DNA of 64,000 nt from Viridothelium virens (taxonomy: Eukaryota; Ascomycota; Dothideomycetes; Trypetheliales; Trypetheliaceae). The stretch covers positions 178,955-242,954 of the forward strand of contig ML991817.1 of assembly GCA_010094025.1 (NCBI GenBank), in the 5' to 3' direction. The position numbers were made by a program, and so were the translations under genes. Positions 23,795 to 35,423 of this stretch are shown piece after piece. Within the stretch, counting starts at the first letter, position 1, and each line of letters begins with the position of its first letter. Below the pieces are notes generated by a model. The model saw only the letters and a list, made by a program, of their open reading frames with translations, was not told where the DNA came from and did no database searches.

Positions 23795-24832
23795 GGCATA
23801 CCCTGTCAGACCAGACTAGCATAGAGACTGGTGAGTGGTTACGAGCGGTATTCGAAGACTGCTAGAAGCGATTGATCACTTGATTGATTTAAGGCACCGT
23901 GGATTCACCTTGCAACGCGTCGGCGCGTCTGATCATGACGTATGTGTCGCGTTTCGCGCCAAAGGGTCCAGTCGCCATATGAATGAGCTAGCGACCTTTT
24001 GCACTCCTTTAAGAGACTGCGGCACGTATACTGGAGGGCAAACCCAATCTTAATGGCATTCTCATAACTCTGACGCCAGCTTTGATGCCCTTTCATATCT
24101 CATCTGTGATGCGGAGTTGTATAGGAATATTACCGAGGGCAGCTGGAAAATCAACTTTTATCACAACGGACGCAAGAACAATTCTGGTGACAAGGAACTC
24201 CGAGCGCCCTCTGCATTTCTGCTAGCTGTAATACTGCTTGTATCCGTCCGCTCTTTGATCCCTGGGCTCGCCTCTTCATTTGCCTTAGAATCTTGACCTT
24301 GAAGGTAACTCACTGATGAGACAGCGTCTAAGGCTCGGGGCTTCTCTCCGGCAATAGGAATTCCGGCTAATCAACCTCCTTCATTCTGTTAAACAGCCTC
24401 CGACTAGATGTATTCACCATCAGATTACGTCGAAGGATCGATACGGGATCGCGGAGAGAAGACTTTAAGACGACAAGAAGTAGTAGAAGGCAGTACAATT
24501 GAGTACCAATTAGCGAGGTGAGCCCGCTTCAACGCCATATCTCGAGGTAGCGATGGGACTATGAACAACAAAGGTTACATACACCGAGCGAGCGTGTGTT
24601 TCCGGCTGAATGGGTCAGCGCGGGAATTCCTTTGTGCGGCTCGAAAAGGCCCCGAGAGATTCAACAGAGTATAGGAGAAATGCAGGCGCAAGTGCACTTT
24701 TGGTCCCTGATCGCCTGGGGGTGAGTTCGATGTCAAGACGATTATCTCGTGGCTTGTCTCCAGATTACGCGATCGGTCCCATTGAGAAAGGGTGGCTGAT
24801 ATTCACGAGTACTGTAGACTACATGATTTCTC
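23795..24832. other. Intergenic, left part of a gene-poor 2.8 kb
   Basis: Upstream of the AlkB-like gene. No coding region, RNA gene or repeat recognised. Confidence 0.5.
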
Positions 24833-25425
24833 TCAATAGAACAAGATGATAGGCTTATAGACTGTACCTGCATTTCGCACGCAACATCGAAGGCTTCCAC
24901 CCACTATATAAAGACTGTGATATGGGAACGTAGTTTCGTTGTGACGGAATATTCCAATACGGTGAGTACATTGTGACAATACTAACTCCGCAGGTCTCAT
25001 GAATAACGACGTCATCACGTTGACATCGACTATCCAGATGCTGAGGTGCCAGATGCGCGATTCAGAACTGAATGCGAGGCCTCGTAGAATCGAATGATCG
25101 AGATCAGCTTCTTTAAATGCTGTGATGATTTGCGAGTCGTGGGACAATTCGAGAAGACATTTCGTACAAGCCTGTGTTTTGTCAGCAATCCAGTCATGGA
25201 AAAGTGAACAGAATGCTTTGACTTTGTTAGTCAGAAGAGTATGTCTTCCACCTGATTGACTTTAATTATCCTCTCGATCTGAGGCTCTACGGCCTTGTCC
25301 CAACTTTTACACTCCCCATGATCTATGATGACTATCGAGGCGCTCGTGGGCTCCAATCGCCTGCGACAAGGTCCAGGTGGCCAAAGGCAAGCGATTTTTC
25401 GGGACCGACCTCTGCACTGTGGCAT
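24833..25425 (-). CDS. Uncertain two-exon open frame, unknown
   Basis: Two minus-strand open frames (25425-25252 and 25171-24833) can be joined in phase by an intron with donor GTGGAA, a CTGAC branch site and acceptor ACACAG. The joined product would be about 170 aa. The part around the junction (IERIIKVNQ, then ACTKCLLELSHDSQIITAF) reads like real protein, while both ends look unselected. I recognise no family. It may be a decayed gene or a coincidence, and the flanks are gene-poor. Confidence 0.25.
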
Positions 25426-26623
25426 GAAGTTTCATCTATACCAGCGACTCGGGTATCGTAGGGCCATTGCTTCGCTTCTTTCTAAATATCAGGAGGGACT
25501 TCGATCGAGGCGGCTGCGTGCTTGCGGTCTAGCAAGCAGATTTTGACTCTCACGGGCAATTTTTTCCCCACCTTAGTTTAGGTTTCTGGTTAAGCTGAAG
25601 TTGGATTGAGGGTGTGGGATTCGAGCCGCTCTTAAGAACCTAGGTCGGTGACAAGTCTTAAGTCCGAACAGCTGGTACTAGTCTCTTGATGCCCTCCCGG
25701 CGATGCTAGAACGCTGCTGAGGTTATCACCGACCATACTACCAACGTTGCTAAATCTCTCAATCGCGCAAGGATTAGCGAGGGGCTTGCACATCGAAGCT
25801 ATGACTCACTCATGCAAGAACCCTCCTAATAGCCCTACGTGCAGAGCATAATGTGCTGACTGGCTGGTTGGCCTCATCTTTTTGGCATCCGCTCCTCACT
25901 AACCTTGAACGTCGGCCCTGCCCCGGGAGTGACGTTCCCCCTGCGGTACGACTTACTACTTATACTTTCTTCACCGTTAGAACTACAGTTACGGCTGAGG
26001 GCTTCTTTCCTTCTTCCTCCACCCTCTCTCATCATCCTAAGGTCCCACCTGAAACCTGCAATCATTCAAACCTGCCAACCTCAACATTGCAGAGGTCCCT
26101 GGATACGAGCGGGGAAACTTGCAAGCCATAGACCTGAAAACAGAATAGTCGCTTTGCGAAGCGCAAAGAGACCAGGCCTTCGGAATACTCCGGTACTGGC
26201 ACTGAGTGCGCAGGACTTGGTTGCGCATCTTCTCGCGCTGTCGGTTTTCTAGCTGAGGATTCCTCAATCTAATCAGCGACTGTAAAAAACCCCGAGTGTC
26301 TTGATACTGGATTATCAATCACACTTTCCGTCTCGCAACGACAGTGGTCAGCTTCACGACTCGTTCTAGGAAGGCGCACTCCTTTTGACCGCGTAAGAGT
26401 CGGTGGACTCGGAATACCACGCGATCAATAGGATCTTAGAAACCCAATCGTTCTCCGCTAGGACGGTTGAACGCGCTTGAGCAAACATCAAACATTCTGG
26501 AGACTGCCCCAGGAAGACTGAACGGATTTGAGAAAGTACATCTCAGGATAAAGACCGGTGCCTAGCCTGAAGTGAGGTACTAAGAATATTAGAACATCAC
26601 TTTGCGAAAAGCCCCAGAGCACC
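25426..26623. other. Intergenic upstream of the Zn2Cys6 gene
   Basis: Long upstream region, as is usual for fungal regulators. Nothing recognised. Confidence 0.5.
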
Positions 26624-29448
26624 ATGACGCCCACTCCCCCATCCACCACCTCGTCCAGCGGAGCATCTCCGGAAGGCCAATATCGTGTGGTTCGCAAGCG
26701 CAATCGAGTACCGCTCTCTTGTGGTCCTTGCCGACATAGAAAGTATGGATGCTCGGGAAGTTGCCCGGAAGTTGAGAGCACTTAAGCTGACAATTTCGTC
26801 AGGTTGAAATGTAATCGCGGCCACCCATGCGACAATTGTACGAAACGCGGTGATACTCCTTCCTGTACATACGCTGCTCCTAACAATCGCAAGAAGGGCC
26901 AGTCGACCAATGGAGCAGGGCCGACGCCAGACGATATGCAGAATAGGATTGATCGATTGGAAGGCTTAGTGCTGTCTCTTATGACCAACGGCAACCAGGC
27001 TGCTGGCCCCGCGGCAGCAATAGCAGCTATATCAGGTAGCGGCAGCACGGAATCGGCTGATGCGCCAATTGACATGAATGGAGATGACATGATTAAAGAG
27101 GATCAGGAGGGCGAGGACAGTGAAGTCGATCAGGTCGCAAAATCTATCGGCATTATGAAGGTTGATAATGGAAAATCTCTCTTCATCTCTGACGCGCACT
27201 GGTATACAATATTGAGTGATGTAAGCTTGAAATTTAGCACGGCAACTTCAGAACAACATGCTGACTTCGCTGGAATCAGATTGCGGAGGTCAAAAATTAC
27301 TTTGCGGAGCACCATAAACAATTCAGTGAACAATATTCCAAAGTTAGCGCGACAAAATCCACAGAAGATAGACCTGGCACAGCCTTTCTTTTGAGGGCAG
27401 AGAAGCCGGCAAGCCATCAGGAAATCCTCGCTTCATTCCCTACGAAAGGAGACGCTGACAGACTGGTGGCACGGTACTTCAATACCTATGATCCCGCCAC
27501 CCACATCATCCATGGTCCAACATTTCAGAAGCAGTACGATCAGCACTGGATTACTCCAAATGAAACCCCTTCCATCTGGCTAGGCATGGTATTTGCTATG
27601 ATGACGCTTGCGCTACAGTCTTACGGCCGAGCGGGCGACGAGCCTCCAGAATATCGTGGCAAGACATGGGACATGTCGACAGATTTCAGACGGTTGACAG
27701 CTCAATGTCTACTCTTTGCCGATTTCACCCAACCCTTGAACCACGTTCTCGAGACATTAATACTGCATGTTCAGTCAGAATATGCTCGTACGAAAGATAC
27801 GGAGACCGGAGTTCTTATTTTGGTCACAATCCTCGTGCGTATGGCGATCAAGATGGGATACCACCGTGATCCACGGCCATTCTCATCAATAACTCCTTTC
27901 CAAGGGGAGATGCGTAGACGCGTCTGGACTTTTGTTCGCCACGCTGATATGTTGTTCTCGTTTCAATCGGGACTTCCTCTGATGATACGGGCCTGCGACT
28001 TCGATACAGAGGTGCCCAGAAATCTTTACGATGATGAATTATATGAAGACATGAAGGCTTTGCCACCACCACGACCGTCGCACGAAGCAACGCCTGTAAG
28101 CTATATGGCATCGAAAGCTCGTCTGGCAGTGGTGTTTGGAAAAGTCGTGGAAGCAGTTCAGACGCTATGTCCTCCATCATATGACGACATCTTGAAACTT
28201 GATGAAGATCTACGCCGAATTCGAGGAGAGACGCCGCCGCACCTTGCGTTTCGCGCGATATCTGATTCATCACGAGACCCGGCGAACCTCATTATGCAGC
28301 GATATAGCCTGGAACTGATGTACCAGAAAGCGCTGTGCGTACTTCATCGCAAATTCCTCGGTCGTGGGCGTGAGCAGTCCAGATACGTCTACTCTAGGAG
28401 AACATGCATCGACGCAGCAATGGAATTACTACAACAACAAACGACCATACAGAAGGAGGTCGGGCCCGGCGGACGCTTGAGGTCGGTAAAATGGTTCGTT
28501 TCTTCACTCACGACTCACGATTTCCTCATCGCCGCCATGATCGTATGCCTGGATCTTTACATAACCGCGGAATCCGCGAGATTAGGTCGAGCGACTGTAG
28601 ACATGGACATTTATTCGCAAGAACGTCGAGAGTCGATGTTCGCGGCGCTTGAACAGTCCTACTCTATTTGGGAGAGCTTGAAAGACCATTCCGTGGAGGC
28701 GTTCAAGGCCGCTACAATTTTACGCGTGATGCTGGATAAGCTTGAGACTTGTAAACAGCTACGACCCATGGAGCAAGGCTTCCCAGCCGGCTTCCCTATG
28801 AACGCTAATCTTGACGATCCTAATGTTGCCCCTGAGCATTCAGCAGCCATGACTCTTGGAATGCTCAGTAGTGGAGGCGTGACTCCAAATGCCGCGAATA
28901 TGTTTGCTGCATCAGCTCAAGGGTACGTATTCAAATCTTCATCGTTGTCGTGCCCGTATGTTGACATCAGTAGCAATACCGATTCGAAGAACTTCGCAAC
29001 AGCAAATTTAATCCCTAACCCAGGCGAGAGGACTGGTCTAACTCCCCAGTACTCAGGGCCAGACCTCAATATGGGGATGGGAGGACTAAATGGTTCTACA
29101 AGCCCATTTTCACAGCTGTTTGGCCCAGGAAGTACGGCCTTTCAAGGTCTTGACGTTCCCAGTGGCAATATTGATTGGGTAAGCCGCTGCTTTGGCCTGG
29201 TGGGCCCTGTCCTAGCTTGACATGTCTAACGTAATCTGCAGGATGCTTGGGACTCTTATATACAAGGGACAACTGTTGACCCAACAAATCAGCTGTGGCC
29301 TATGAATTTTGACCCGCCCGAGGCTCAGACGGATGGTGCCACCCAATCGCAGCAACCAGCACAGCAAACGCAGAATCCTAACAACAGCTTTGGCCCCGGA
29401 AGCATCTTCATGGGAGTAAACACGCCGCCAGGCAACAGTACACTTTAA
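26624..29448 (+). CDS. Zn2Cys6 fungal transcription factor
   Basis: Exons 26624-26742, 26803-27220, 27280-29178 and 29242-29448; about 880 aa. The binuclear zinc cluster is formed across the first splice junction: CGPCRHRK then LKCNRGHPCDNCTKRGDTPSC, giving six cysteines. A short heptad-like region (MQNRIDRLEGLVLSLM) follows as a possible dimerisation element. The middle homology region (fungal_trans) lies in exon 3: RYFNTYDPATHIIHGPTF, GVLILVTILVRMAIKMGYHRDP and FQGEMRRRVW. The C-terminal tail is rich in Gly, Pro, Asn and Gln, as in activation regions. A further 48-base in-frame intron is possible (28923-28970, GTACGT to CAG), which would shorten the product by 16 residues. Nuclear regulator of unknown target; no pathway cluster adjoins it. 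Confidence 0.9.
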
Positions 29449-30054
29449 GGATCTCTAGCAAGCGGATTTATTTGCCGCACAAAACGGGCGCTGTCTATGG
29501 AGCGGCATCGGGATAATACTGGGTCCCTGGGAAGAATGAAGCTCTTCGTGAGCATGATAAACGAAGTGGTATGGCATTATGGGTCGAGTAATTACCGCCT
29601 GATACGCGCGTATCAGACATGACTCGCAAGGGTCATATCTACCGAAAAGGGCGGAGCGCTTGATCCTCAATAGGTGTGCACTATATTTATGCCCGATGCG
29701 GAGGTTTTGGCGATTCTTCCGGGAACTCATCAGTCCCGAAGCTGCCCTGTGAGAATGCACACGCAGAGGGAAAAATGCCTGAATCTGAGACGATTAATGA
29801 TGATGCGAACAATATCAAGGAGATGAGGGAGAAGCAAGATGCGAGGATATGCGATATAGCCAACTAGGAGCCTATCTTTTATAGCGAATGTGGAGAATGC
29901 ACGAAGATATCGTGCGATCTTTCAACTCTACTAGCGAGCTATACCTTTTCTCGGAGCAGCCTGTTGAGGCCGCGTCTGGGCCAAAATTGAGAACTAAATC
30001 AGAACGCCGACGCTATGCCCACTTGCCTGAAATTTGCACATCGGGTATCTTGGA
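29449..30054. other. Convergent intergenic region
   Basis: 3' flanks of the Zn2Cys6 and TAF3-like genes. No gene seen; open frames up to about 100 codons lack motifs. Confidence 0.5.
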
Positions 30055-30896
30055 TCAAGCCTCCATCACGTCTTCCCCATTAGCCTCAGCCATGTTCATT
30101 GGGGTCTCTCCACCGCTCAATGTACTCAATGGACTACTGCTTGCTCTCTCCCTATCCGGACTCTTCGTCTTTGATTGCTCCCGCACATAGCGACCCCAAT
30201 CTTGCAGGGTCTCAGCTGGTCCACCTTCAATCTTGATAGGTTTGTCGTCGGCTATCTTTCCAAGGACTGTGCCCTGGTATCTTGACTCTTCGCCCGTCTT
30301 GCTATGCTTCTTCTTGAGGGCTGCATGTTTCATAGTCAGTCGTCTATCCACTCGACAATGTAAATGGACTTGCGAATGCTCCGAGACTCACCCGTCAAGT
30401 AGTCCTCCTTCTTTACCAGCGGCTGTCCATCCAGCACCGGCAGATCTGCCAACTGCAGTCCCGCGATCCTAAGAATCTCTGCATTCCCTGGGCCCCTCAC
30501 CCAATCCAGAAACGCCTGTACGTCGGCCGTGTCCTCGGCGTCACGGCGCATAGTTTCCTTCTGTCGGACGCCATTTCTCTCGGGGAAGCTATCCAATGGC
30601 TTCCTGAGCACCTCTTTCCAGGCTTCTTCGGCTGGAGTTAATGACGGAACTAGGACACCGCAGTCTTGGAGCGCAAGCCGAACGTCAGTTATGGTGGGTG
30701 AATCGAGACTGTTGTTCGCTGTGGCGTGAATAGCAGTAGTTTCGGCGAGGAGAGCGATGTAACGCGCAGCTATGTCGGTGAGGGTGTCGAGTACGGAAGG
30801 TCGGAGAGAGTGGAAGCCAGCGGCGCGAAGGATGTGTAGGACAGGAGGGCGGAGGAGAGAGTTGTGGAGATTAGTGGGTGAGGACATGTTGGACAA
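30055..30896 (-). CDS. TFIID histone-fold subunit, TAF3-like (bromodomain-associated fold)
   Basis: Two exons (30896-30392, 30320-30055), about 256 aa. Residues about 10-80 form a histone fold of the Bromo_TP class (LLRPPVLHILRAAGFHSLRPSVLDTLTDIA, split here only for length; then ITDVRLALQDCGVL). It is followed by AFLDWVRGPGNAEILRIAG and, in exon 2, LKKKHSKTGEESRYQGTVLG and IKIEGGP, which I associate with fungal TAF3. TAF3 pairs with TAF10 inside TFIID; TAF8 has the same fold but a different C-terminal domain that I do not see here, so TAF3 is favoured. No PHD finger, as expected for fungi. The gene is head-to-head with TAF7. The Met three residues in is an alternative start. Confidence 0.72.
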
Positions 30897-31179
30897 GTCC
30901 TCGAATTTAACGAAGAGTCCGAAAGCTCAAGAAACTGGAATGTAACGTTATCTAAGGGCCAGGAAGTGCCGTGCCATGATCGTTCCGGACTTCTAAGGTA
31001 TTTTACGATTTATCACACTTGAGCTGTGGATGTTGAGCAGCGCGGCATGTGTTCCCGCTCCGCCTTCCGCTCCGTTTCGGTGAGAAGCGCATTCCTCATT
31101 TTCAATACTTCGCAAAGTCGAGGGGCTACCCATGTATGCTGCTGCCTGTACGGCATAGAAAGCCCCTCTCTTCTCCACT
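30897..31179. promoter_or_regulatory. Shared divergent promoter of two TFIID subunit genes
   Basis: Only 283 bases separate the start codons of the TAF3-like gene (minus) and TAF7 (plus), so both promoters must lie here or overlap. No clear TATA box is visible. Co-regulation is an inference. Confidence 0.55.
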
Positions 31180-32781
31180 ATGTCTTCCAAACCCCCCGGC
31201 ATGAAGCTCAAAATTAATACTGGGCCTTCTGCTGTCCCAACGCCTCCCACGCCTGATCCTAATCCTACTCCGTCTCTCAAGTTCAAGCTCAAGAGCTCTA
31301 CTGCTCCTACTCCTACTGCCGAGTCAGCTGCTGCCACTGGCTCTGCTACTACACCCGCTCCAGAGAGGAAGAAGCGAAAATACACTCGAAAAGATCCCAA
31401 TGCAGCCGCCGGTTCTGCAGCGAAAGGTCCGAAGAAACGAGCGAGGGATGAGGACGATGAATCTCCAGCCGCCAAACGAATCGCAAAAGGTCCAGGACGC
31501 AAGAAGGCTGCTGCCACTTCCGATGGGTTCGCCATCCCACCTATCTTGACTTCTCGACCCTCGCTCCCTAAGATCAAGATCAAGGCCAAGCAAGAGCCAC
31601 AAACGCCAGCTATCACACCTCGTGTCCGAGTGAAGCATAGTGGCCAACCGCCTCCACGACCACCCGGTGTAGGCTATGATAGCGAAGCATCAGATGTCGA
31701 AATCGATCCCGCGATCGAGTCACAGTTTATCCTGCGCATGGCTCCTGGCGAAGATTGCGATTACCTGCGAAAAGCCATTGAGGAGAAAAAGCTGGGTCTC
31801 AAACAAAGCGAAGGTGGCGCAGACGTCTCGCTACGGTTTCTGGATCGCGAAGGCCGCAGATCCGTCGTCACTATCAAAGGCAAACATTACGCTGCAAGTA
31901 TGGTGGACTTGCCATGTGTCATCGAGAGCATGAAGAGCTGGGATAGACGAGGCTGGTGGAAGAGCGCAGATATTTGCCAGATGCTCCTCGTCTTAGGCCC
32001 GGTGCCCAACGAAGAGGCTGCGAAGGCTGTACAGTTGCCAAAGGAGGTGGACCAAACGACATGGCAGTATGCGCATGGACTAACGCCGCCGATGCATTGG
32101 GTTCGGAAACGCAGATTCCGAAAAAGGGTCAGTTATCGGACTATAGAGGCAGTGGAAGATGAAGTGGAGCGTTTGCTGGAGAAGGATAGGAGTGCGACCG
32201 CGAATGGCGGAAAGTCAGACTACAACTGGTTGGATTTGAATGCTGGACGAGAGTCTGGCGAAACGTCGGAAGCCGAGGACGGAGGCGAGGAGAATTACTA
32301 CGAAGGCGAGCAAGACCAAGCAGAAGGAAACGACTACTTTGGAGAAGGCGAAGACCAGGACATTGCAGACCTCGAGGCGGAGATGGAAGATGCTCTTGGT
32401 GGCGATGGTGACCAGTTAGCAGATCCTGATCAGCCAATTCCATCGACCGACGCTGCAATTACACCCAGCTCAGCCGAACCAACTGGCCCAGCAGCAACCC
32501 AGGAAGCCTCAGAGGCGGATGATACAGGTGACGACGATGATGAGTCTGACGGGAACGACGCCGTTGACGAGATGGACGAAGAAGCACTTGCTCAACAACA
32601 GGAAGTGGCCCAACAGCGTGAAGAGATTGCGGATCTGGAGCGCGAAGTACAGAATGCAATTGCGCAGATGAATGCACAGACGAATCCTCTCCTGAGGCAG
32701 CGGCTGAAGCTGAAGGTGGACACTTTACAGAACGACCTAAATCTTAAGAGGGGTATGGCCGGAGAAGAGTCTGATTCTTAG
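31180..32781 (+). CDS. taf7: Transcription initiation factor TFIID subunit 7 (TAF7/TAFII55)
   Basis: Intronless, 533 aa. After a lysine-, proline- and alanine-rich N-terminal region of about 165 residues, the TAFII55 N-terminal domain is recognisable: ESQFILRMAPGEDCDYLRKA, DREGRRSVVTIKGKHYAASM and the LPCVIESMKSWD, KSADICQMLLV and GLTPPMHWVRKRRFRKR blocks. The C-terminal half is acidic (runs of E and D) and ends in a coiled coil (EEIADLEREVQNAIAQMNAQ). TAF7 binds TAF1 and controls its activity during preinitiation complex assembly. The Ser-Ser-Lys-Pro start is directly ahead of MKLKINTG, a typical fungal TAF7 N-terminus. It converges with the NAD(P)HX dehydratase gene 207 bases downstream. 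Confidence 0.93.
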   Translation: MSSKPPGMKLKINTGPSAVPTPPTPDPNPTPSLKFKLKSSTAPTPTAESAAATGSATTPAPERKKRKYTRKDPNAAAGSAAKGPKKRARDEDDESPAAKRIAKGPGRKKAAATSDGFAIPPILTSRPSLPKIKIKAKQEPQTPAITPRVRVKHSGQPPPRPPGVGYDSEASDVEIDPAIESQFILRMAPGEDCDYLRKAIEEKKLGLKQSEGGADVSLRFLDREGRRSVVTIKGKHYAASMVDLPCVIESMKSWDRRGWWKSADICQMLLVLGPVPNEEAAKAVQLPKEVDQTTWQYAHGLTPPMHWVRKRRFRKRVSYRTIEAVEDEVERLLEKDRSATANGGKSDYNWLDLNAGRESGETSEAEDGGEENYYEGEQDQAEGNDYFGEGEDQDIADLEAEMEDALGGDGDQLADPDQPIPSTDAAITPSSAEPTGPAATQEASEADDTGDDDDESDGNDAVDEMDEEALAQQQEVAQQREEIADLEREVQNAIAQMNAQTNPLLRQRLKLKVDTLQNDLNLKRGMAGEESDS

Positions 32782-32988
32782 CCGCCATCCGTACTCATTT
32801 AACTTACTGACAGTCGAAATTGTTTAGGATTCCACAAACCATAAGTCTGACATTGTCATTGGCAACCATCAATGCTTTGGGTTTTTGCCCTTAGTCAGGC
32901 GAGATGCGAAGCCGCTGGGTTTCAGTCACATTTGCTTTAGTATCGCTATTATGGTGATTGTTCGTAGACAAACAAGAAATAGCCTATT

Positions 32989-34081
32989 TTACAATCTTGC
33001 GGTCTTCTCCCCAATAAGATTTAAGAACGACGTATGCACAAATTCGGTCAAGTCGCCGGCCTGCAGCGACCGTCCCTTCTCTTGGAACGCCAATCTGGAG
33101 CACTCCCTTGTGATGGAACTCCCTCCATATGCCGCCACGGCCAAGGTCTCGCTCCGATCCATGTCATTTTCATGGTCCCAAATCCGATCGTGGTACGCCT
33201 GTCGATATGCCAACAACGTAGCCAAACTCCCCGTCAACGTGTCGCCCTGCCCGCCTGACCTCTTCAAACCTCCCTCCCCATCACTCACCAGTGTGTGCTT
33301 CCCATTACTGATATAATCCGCACTCCCCTTCTGAATGATCATCACCCCTCCGAGCGCCTCTGACAGCCTCTCGCACACCTTCGTAGTATCTCCATCTTCC
33401 TTCAACCCCTTACTCTTCATCAGCCGTCCAAATTCCACCACATTTGGCGTCAGAATGCACTCGGTGTAGCCCTCAACGAGCTCCGGACGCGTCTGCACGA
33501 GGTACAGCCCGTCGGCGTCCAGCACGAAGGGGATCTGCCGCTTCCTTGCCTCCTGGATGACGCGCGCACACGTGTCCTGCATCGCCTTGTCGCGGCCGAG
33601 ACCAGGTCCGATGACGATGACGTGGAGGCGGGAGAGCATGTCGACAACTTGGGAAGAGACAGAGTCGAGGGATTCGTGGGAGGCCATGTTCTTGGATTGC
33701 CGCATATAAGGGTGGACCATGAGGTTCGGGGAGTAGGTCTTGATGACCTGACCGGCGCCGGGTTCGCAGATGACATGGCTCTGAGTGAAGGAGAAAGGAT
33801 TAGTGGAATTGGAGAGGAGGAAGATGGAAGGAGGCTTGGGGAGGAGTTGGAAATACCATGTCGGCACCGAGCTTTGCCGACGCCATGGCAGAGAAGTAAG
33901 GAGCTCCAGTATAATCTTCGCTGCCACCGATGACTGCCACCCGTCCTAATTGACCTGCATTGATATTAGCATTCGTGTTCATTCTATTATTTTGCCACAG
34001 AGGTATACCTTTATGGAATTTCTCGAGCATCGGTGGTACCAGCTTGGATACTTTAGTGAGGAGCTCTTTTCTGGCCGCCAT
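32989..34081 (-). CDS. ATP-dependent (S)-NAD(P)H-hydrate dehydratase
   Basis: Three exons (34081-34009, 33954-33857, 33780-32989), about 320 aa. The sequence shows [70 protein letters not shown] and the nucleotide-binding [16 protein letters not shown], all hallmarks of the ribokinase-fold CARKD/YKL151C enzymes. The enzyme uses ATP to dehydrate damaged NADHX and NADPHX back to NADH and NADPH, together with an epimerase encoded elsewhere. The start chosen ([25 protein letters not shown]) matches the usual fungal N-terminus; an in-frame Met 15 codons upstream (34126) is possible. The first intron has a length divisible by three, so an unspliced message would stay open. Confidence 0.93.
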
Positions 34082-34462
34082 TTTGACTATTTCGTTATGA
34101 AGTTCAAGGCTGAGATGGGGATTCAATTTGGTGCAGGGATTCCAAGCAATTGATGAGAATACGATGTCAAGAATTGCATGCAGCTCCTAAAACCCCTTAC
34201 GGCATTTTTATTATCGTCAATGACGTCGGTGGGCCGCGGGGCACGTCACTTTTTCCCATCCCCACACCCCCACCATCAGATGATTCTATTTTTTTTTCGT
34301 TTTTCTGCCTTACGGTTTTATTTATATTCACTCCAATATCAAAAATCCTTCGCATTTCCCATCTTCACTCCAAATTAAAACTTCTTCCCATTTCTCACCC
34401 TCACTACAAACTAAATCTAAACCTCAATCCATACCAAAGCAATACTTGACGCCAAGTCCAGC
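34082..34462. promoter_or_regulatory. Divergent promoter region with TC-rich leader
   Basis: The 381 bases between two divergent starts include T runs (34288-34297) and a series of CATCTTCACTCC / CTCACCCTCACTAC direct near-repeats just ahead of the small gene, consistent with an unstructured 5' leader. No factor-binding site could be assigned. Confidence 0.4.
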
Positions 34463-35096
34463 ATGTCCGACCTCGACCCCACCGGCCCCGCCCAACCCCC
34501 TCTCAACTCCGCCTACACCACCGCCGCGAACCCCGTCTCCAAAGAGCCCGCCGAAGCCCGCGAGGCTCGCGCCAACGCCCTCGACGACTCCGCCTCCACC
34601 GACATCCGCGTCTCGACCGACATCCACATCTCGAGCGAGGAGGTGGCCGAAAACGACAACGCCGTGCCGACGTCCATGGCGCGCGGCGTGAGGGGGAGTG
34701 GGCCCGGCGAGGAGTCGAAGGGGCTGAGTGAGGAGGATGTCGGCAGGCATCGCGAGCTGGATGCGGAGCAGATGGGGGCGCCGGGGGAGGGGAAGGTGTA
34801 TGAGGCGATTGCGGGAGAGGGGCTTGGGGGGAGGACTGGCGGTCAGGAGGGGTTCGAGAGTGATCTTGATCGGTGAGTGTGGTCCGTTGTGGGGGGGATT
34901 TGGTGTTGAGGTGGACTGGAGTGGGTTGAATGCTGACATTTGTGGGTACTGTAGGAAGAAAGCGGAGCAAGCACCCTTGCGAGAGGCGGTACAGCAGGAG
35001 AGACAGAAGAATGTGGATGTTGGGGGCGTGCTGGGACAGAGGGGTGGGCCGGCGAACCCAGTGGATCAGGACAATTACCCTAATACATCATCCTAA
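34463..35096 (+). CDS. Small disordered protein of unknown function
   Basis: Two exons (34463-34872, 34955-35096), 183 aa; the intron (GTGAGT to TAG) falls inside an Arg codon and keeps the frame. The protein has no hydrophobic segment and is rich in Gly, Glu, Ala and Asp, with a basic/amphipathic patch APLREAVQQERQKNVDVGGV close to the C-terminus and a final DNYPNTSS. Such hydrophilic, glycine-rich small proteins occur widely in Pezizomycotina and are often stress-induced, but I recognise no named family. The first exon shows extreme GC and C-ending codons, supporting real coding status. Confidence 0.7.
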
Positions 35097-35423
35097 GGGT
35101 AGCAGGAGAGGTCATTTATTCACGTACGCAACTTGACATTGTGGAACAAAGATAATCGATGCGCAGGATACCCTTGAAAACTACACTACTTATTTCATAT
35201 GGTATTCAACTAATCAGATAGTAATTGACGCTAGATAAACTAACGATTTTTCTTGATTCAGTATTGTGAGGACATAATCCAGATAATCTATCGCTACGAG
35301 GACATCATGATCACATATAGATAAAGAAAAAACATCCAGAAGCCGACGCCTCGCGCTACGTAGCCTAGTGATTCTATCCTTTTTTTGATCTATCATCAGG
35401 CCTCAACCCAGGAATATCTCGAC
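35097..35423. other. Convergent intergenic region
   Basis: AT-richer 3' to 3' gap between the small disordered protein and cys3. Nothing recognised. Confidence 0.55.
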
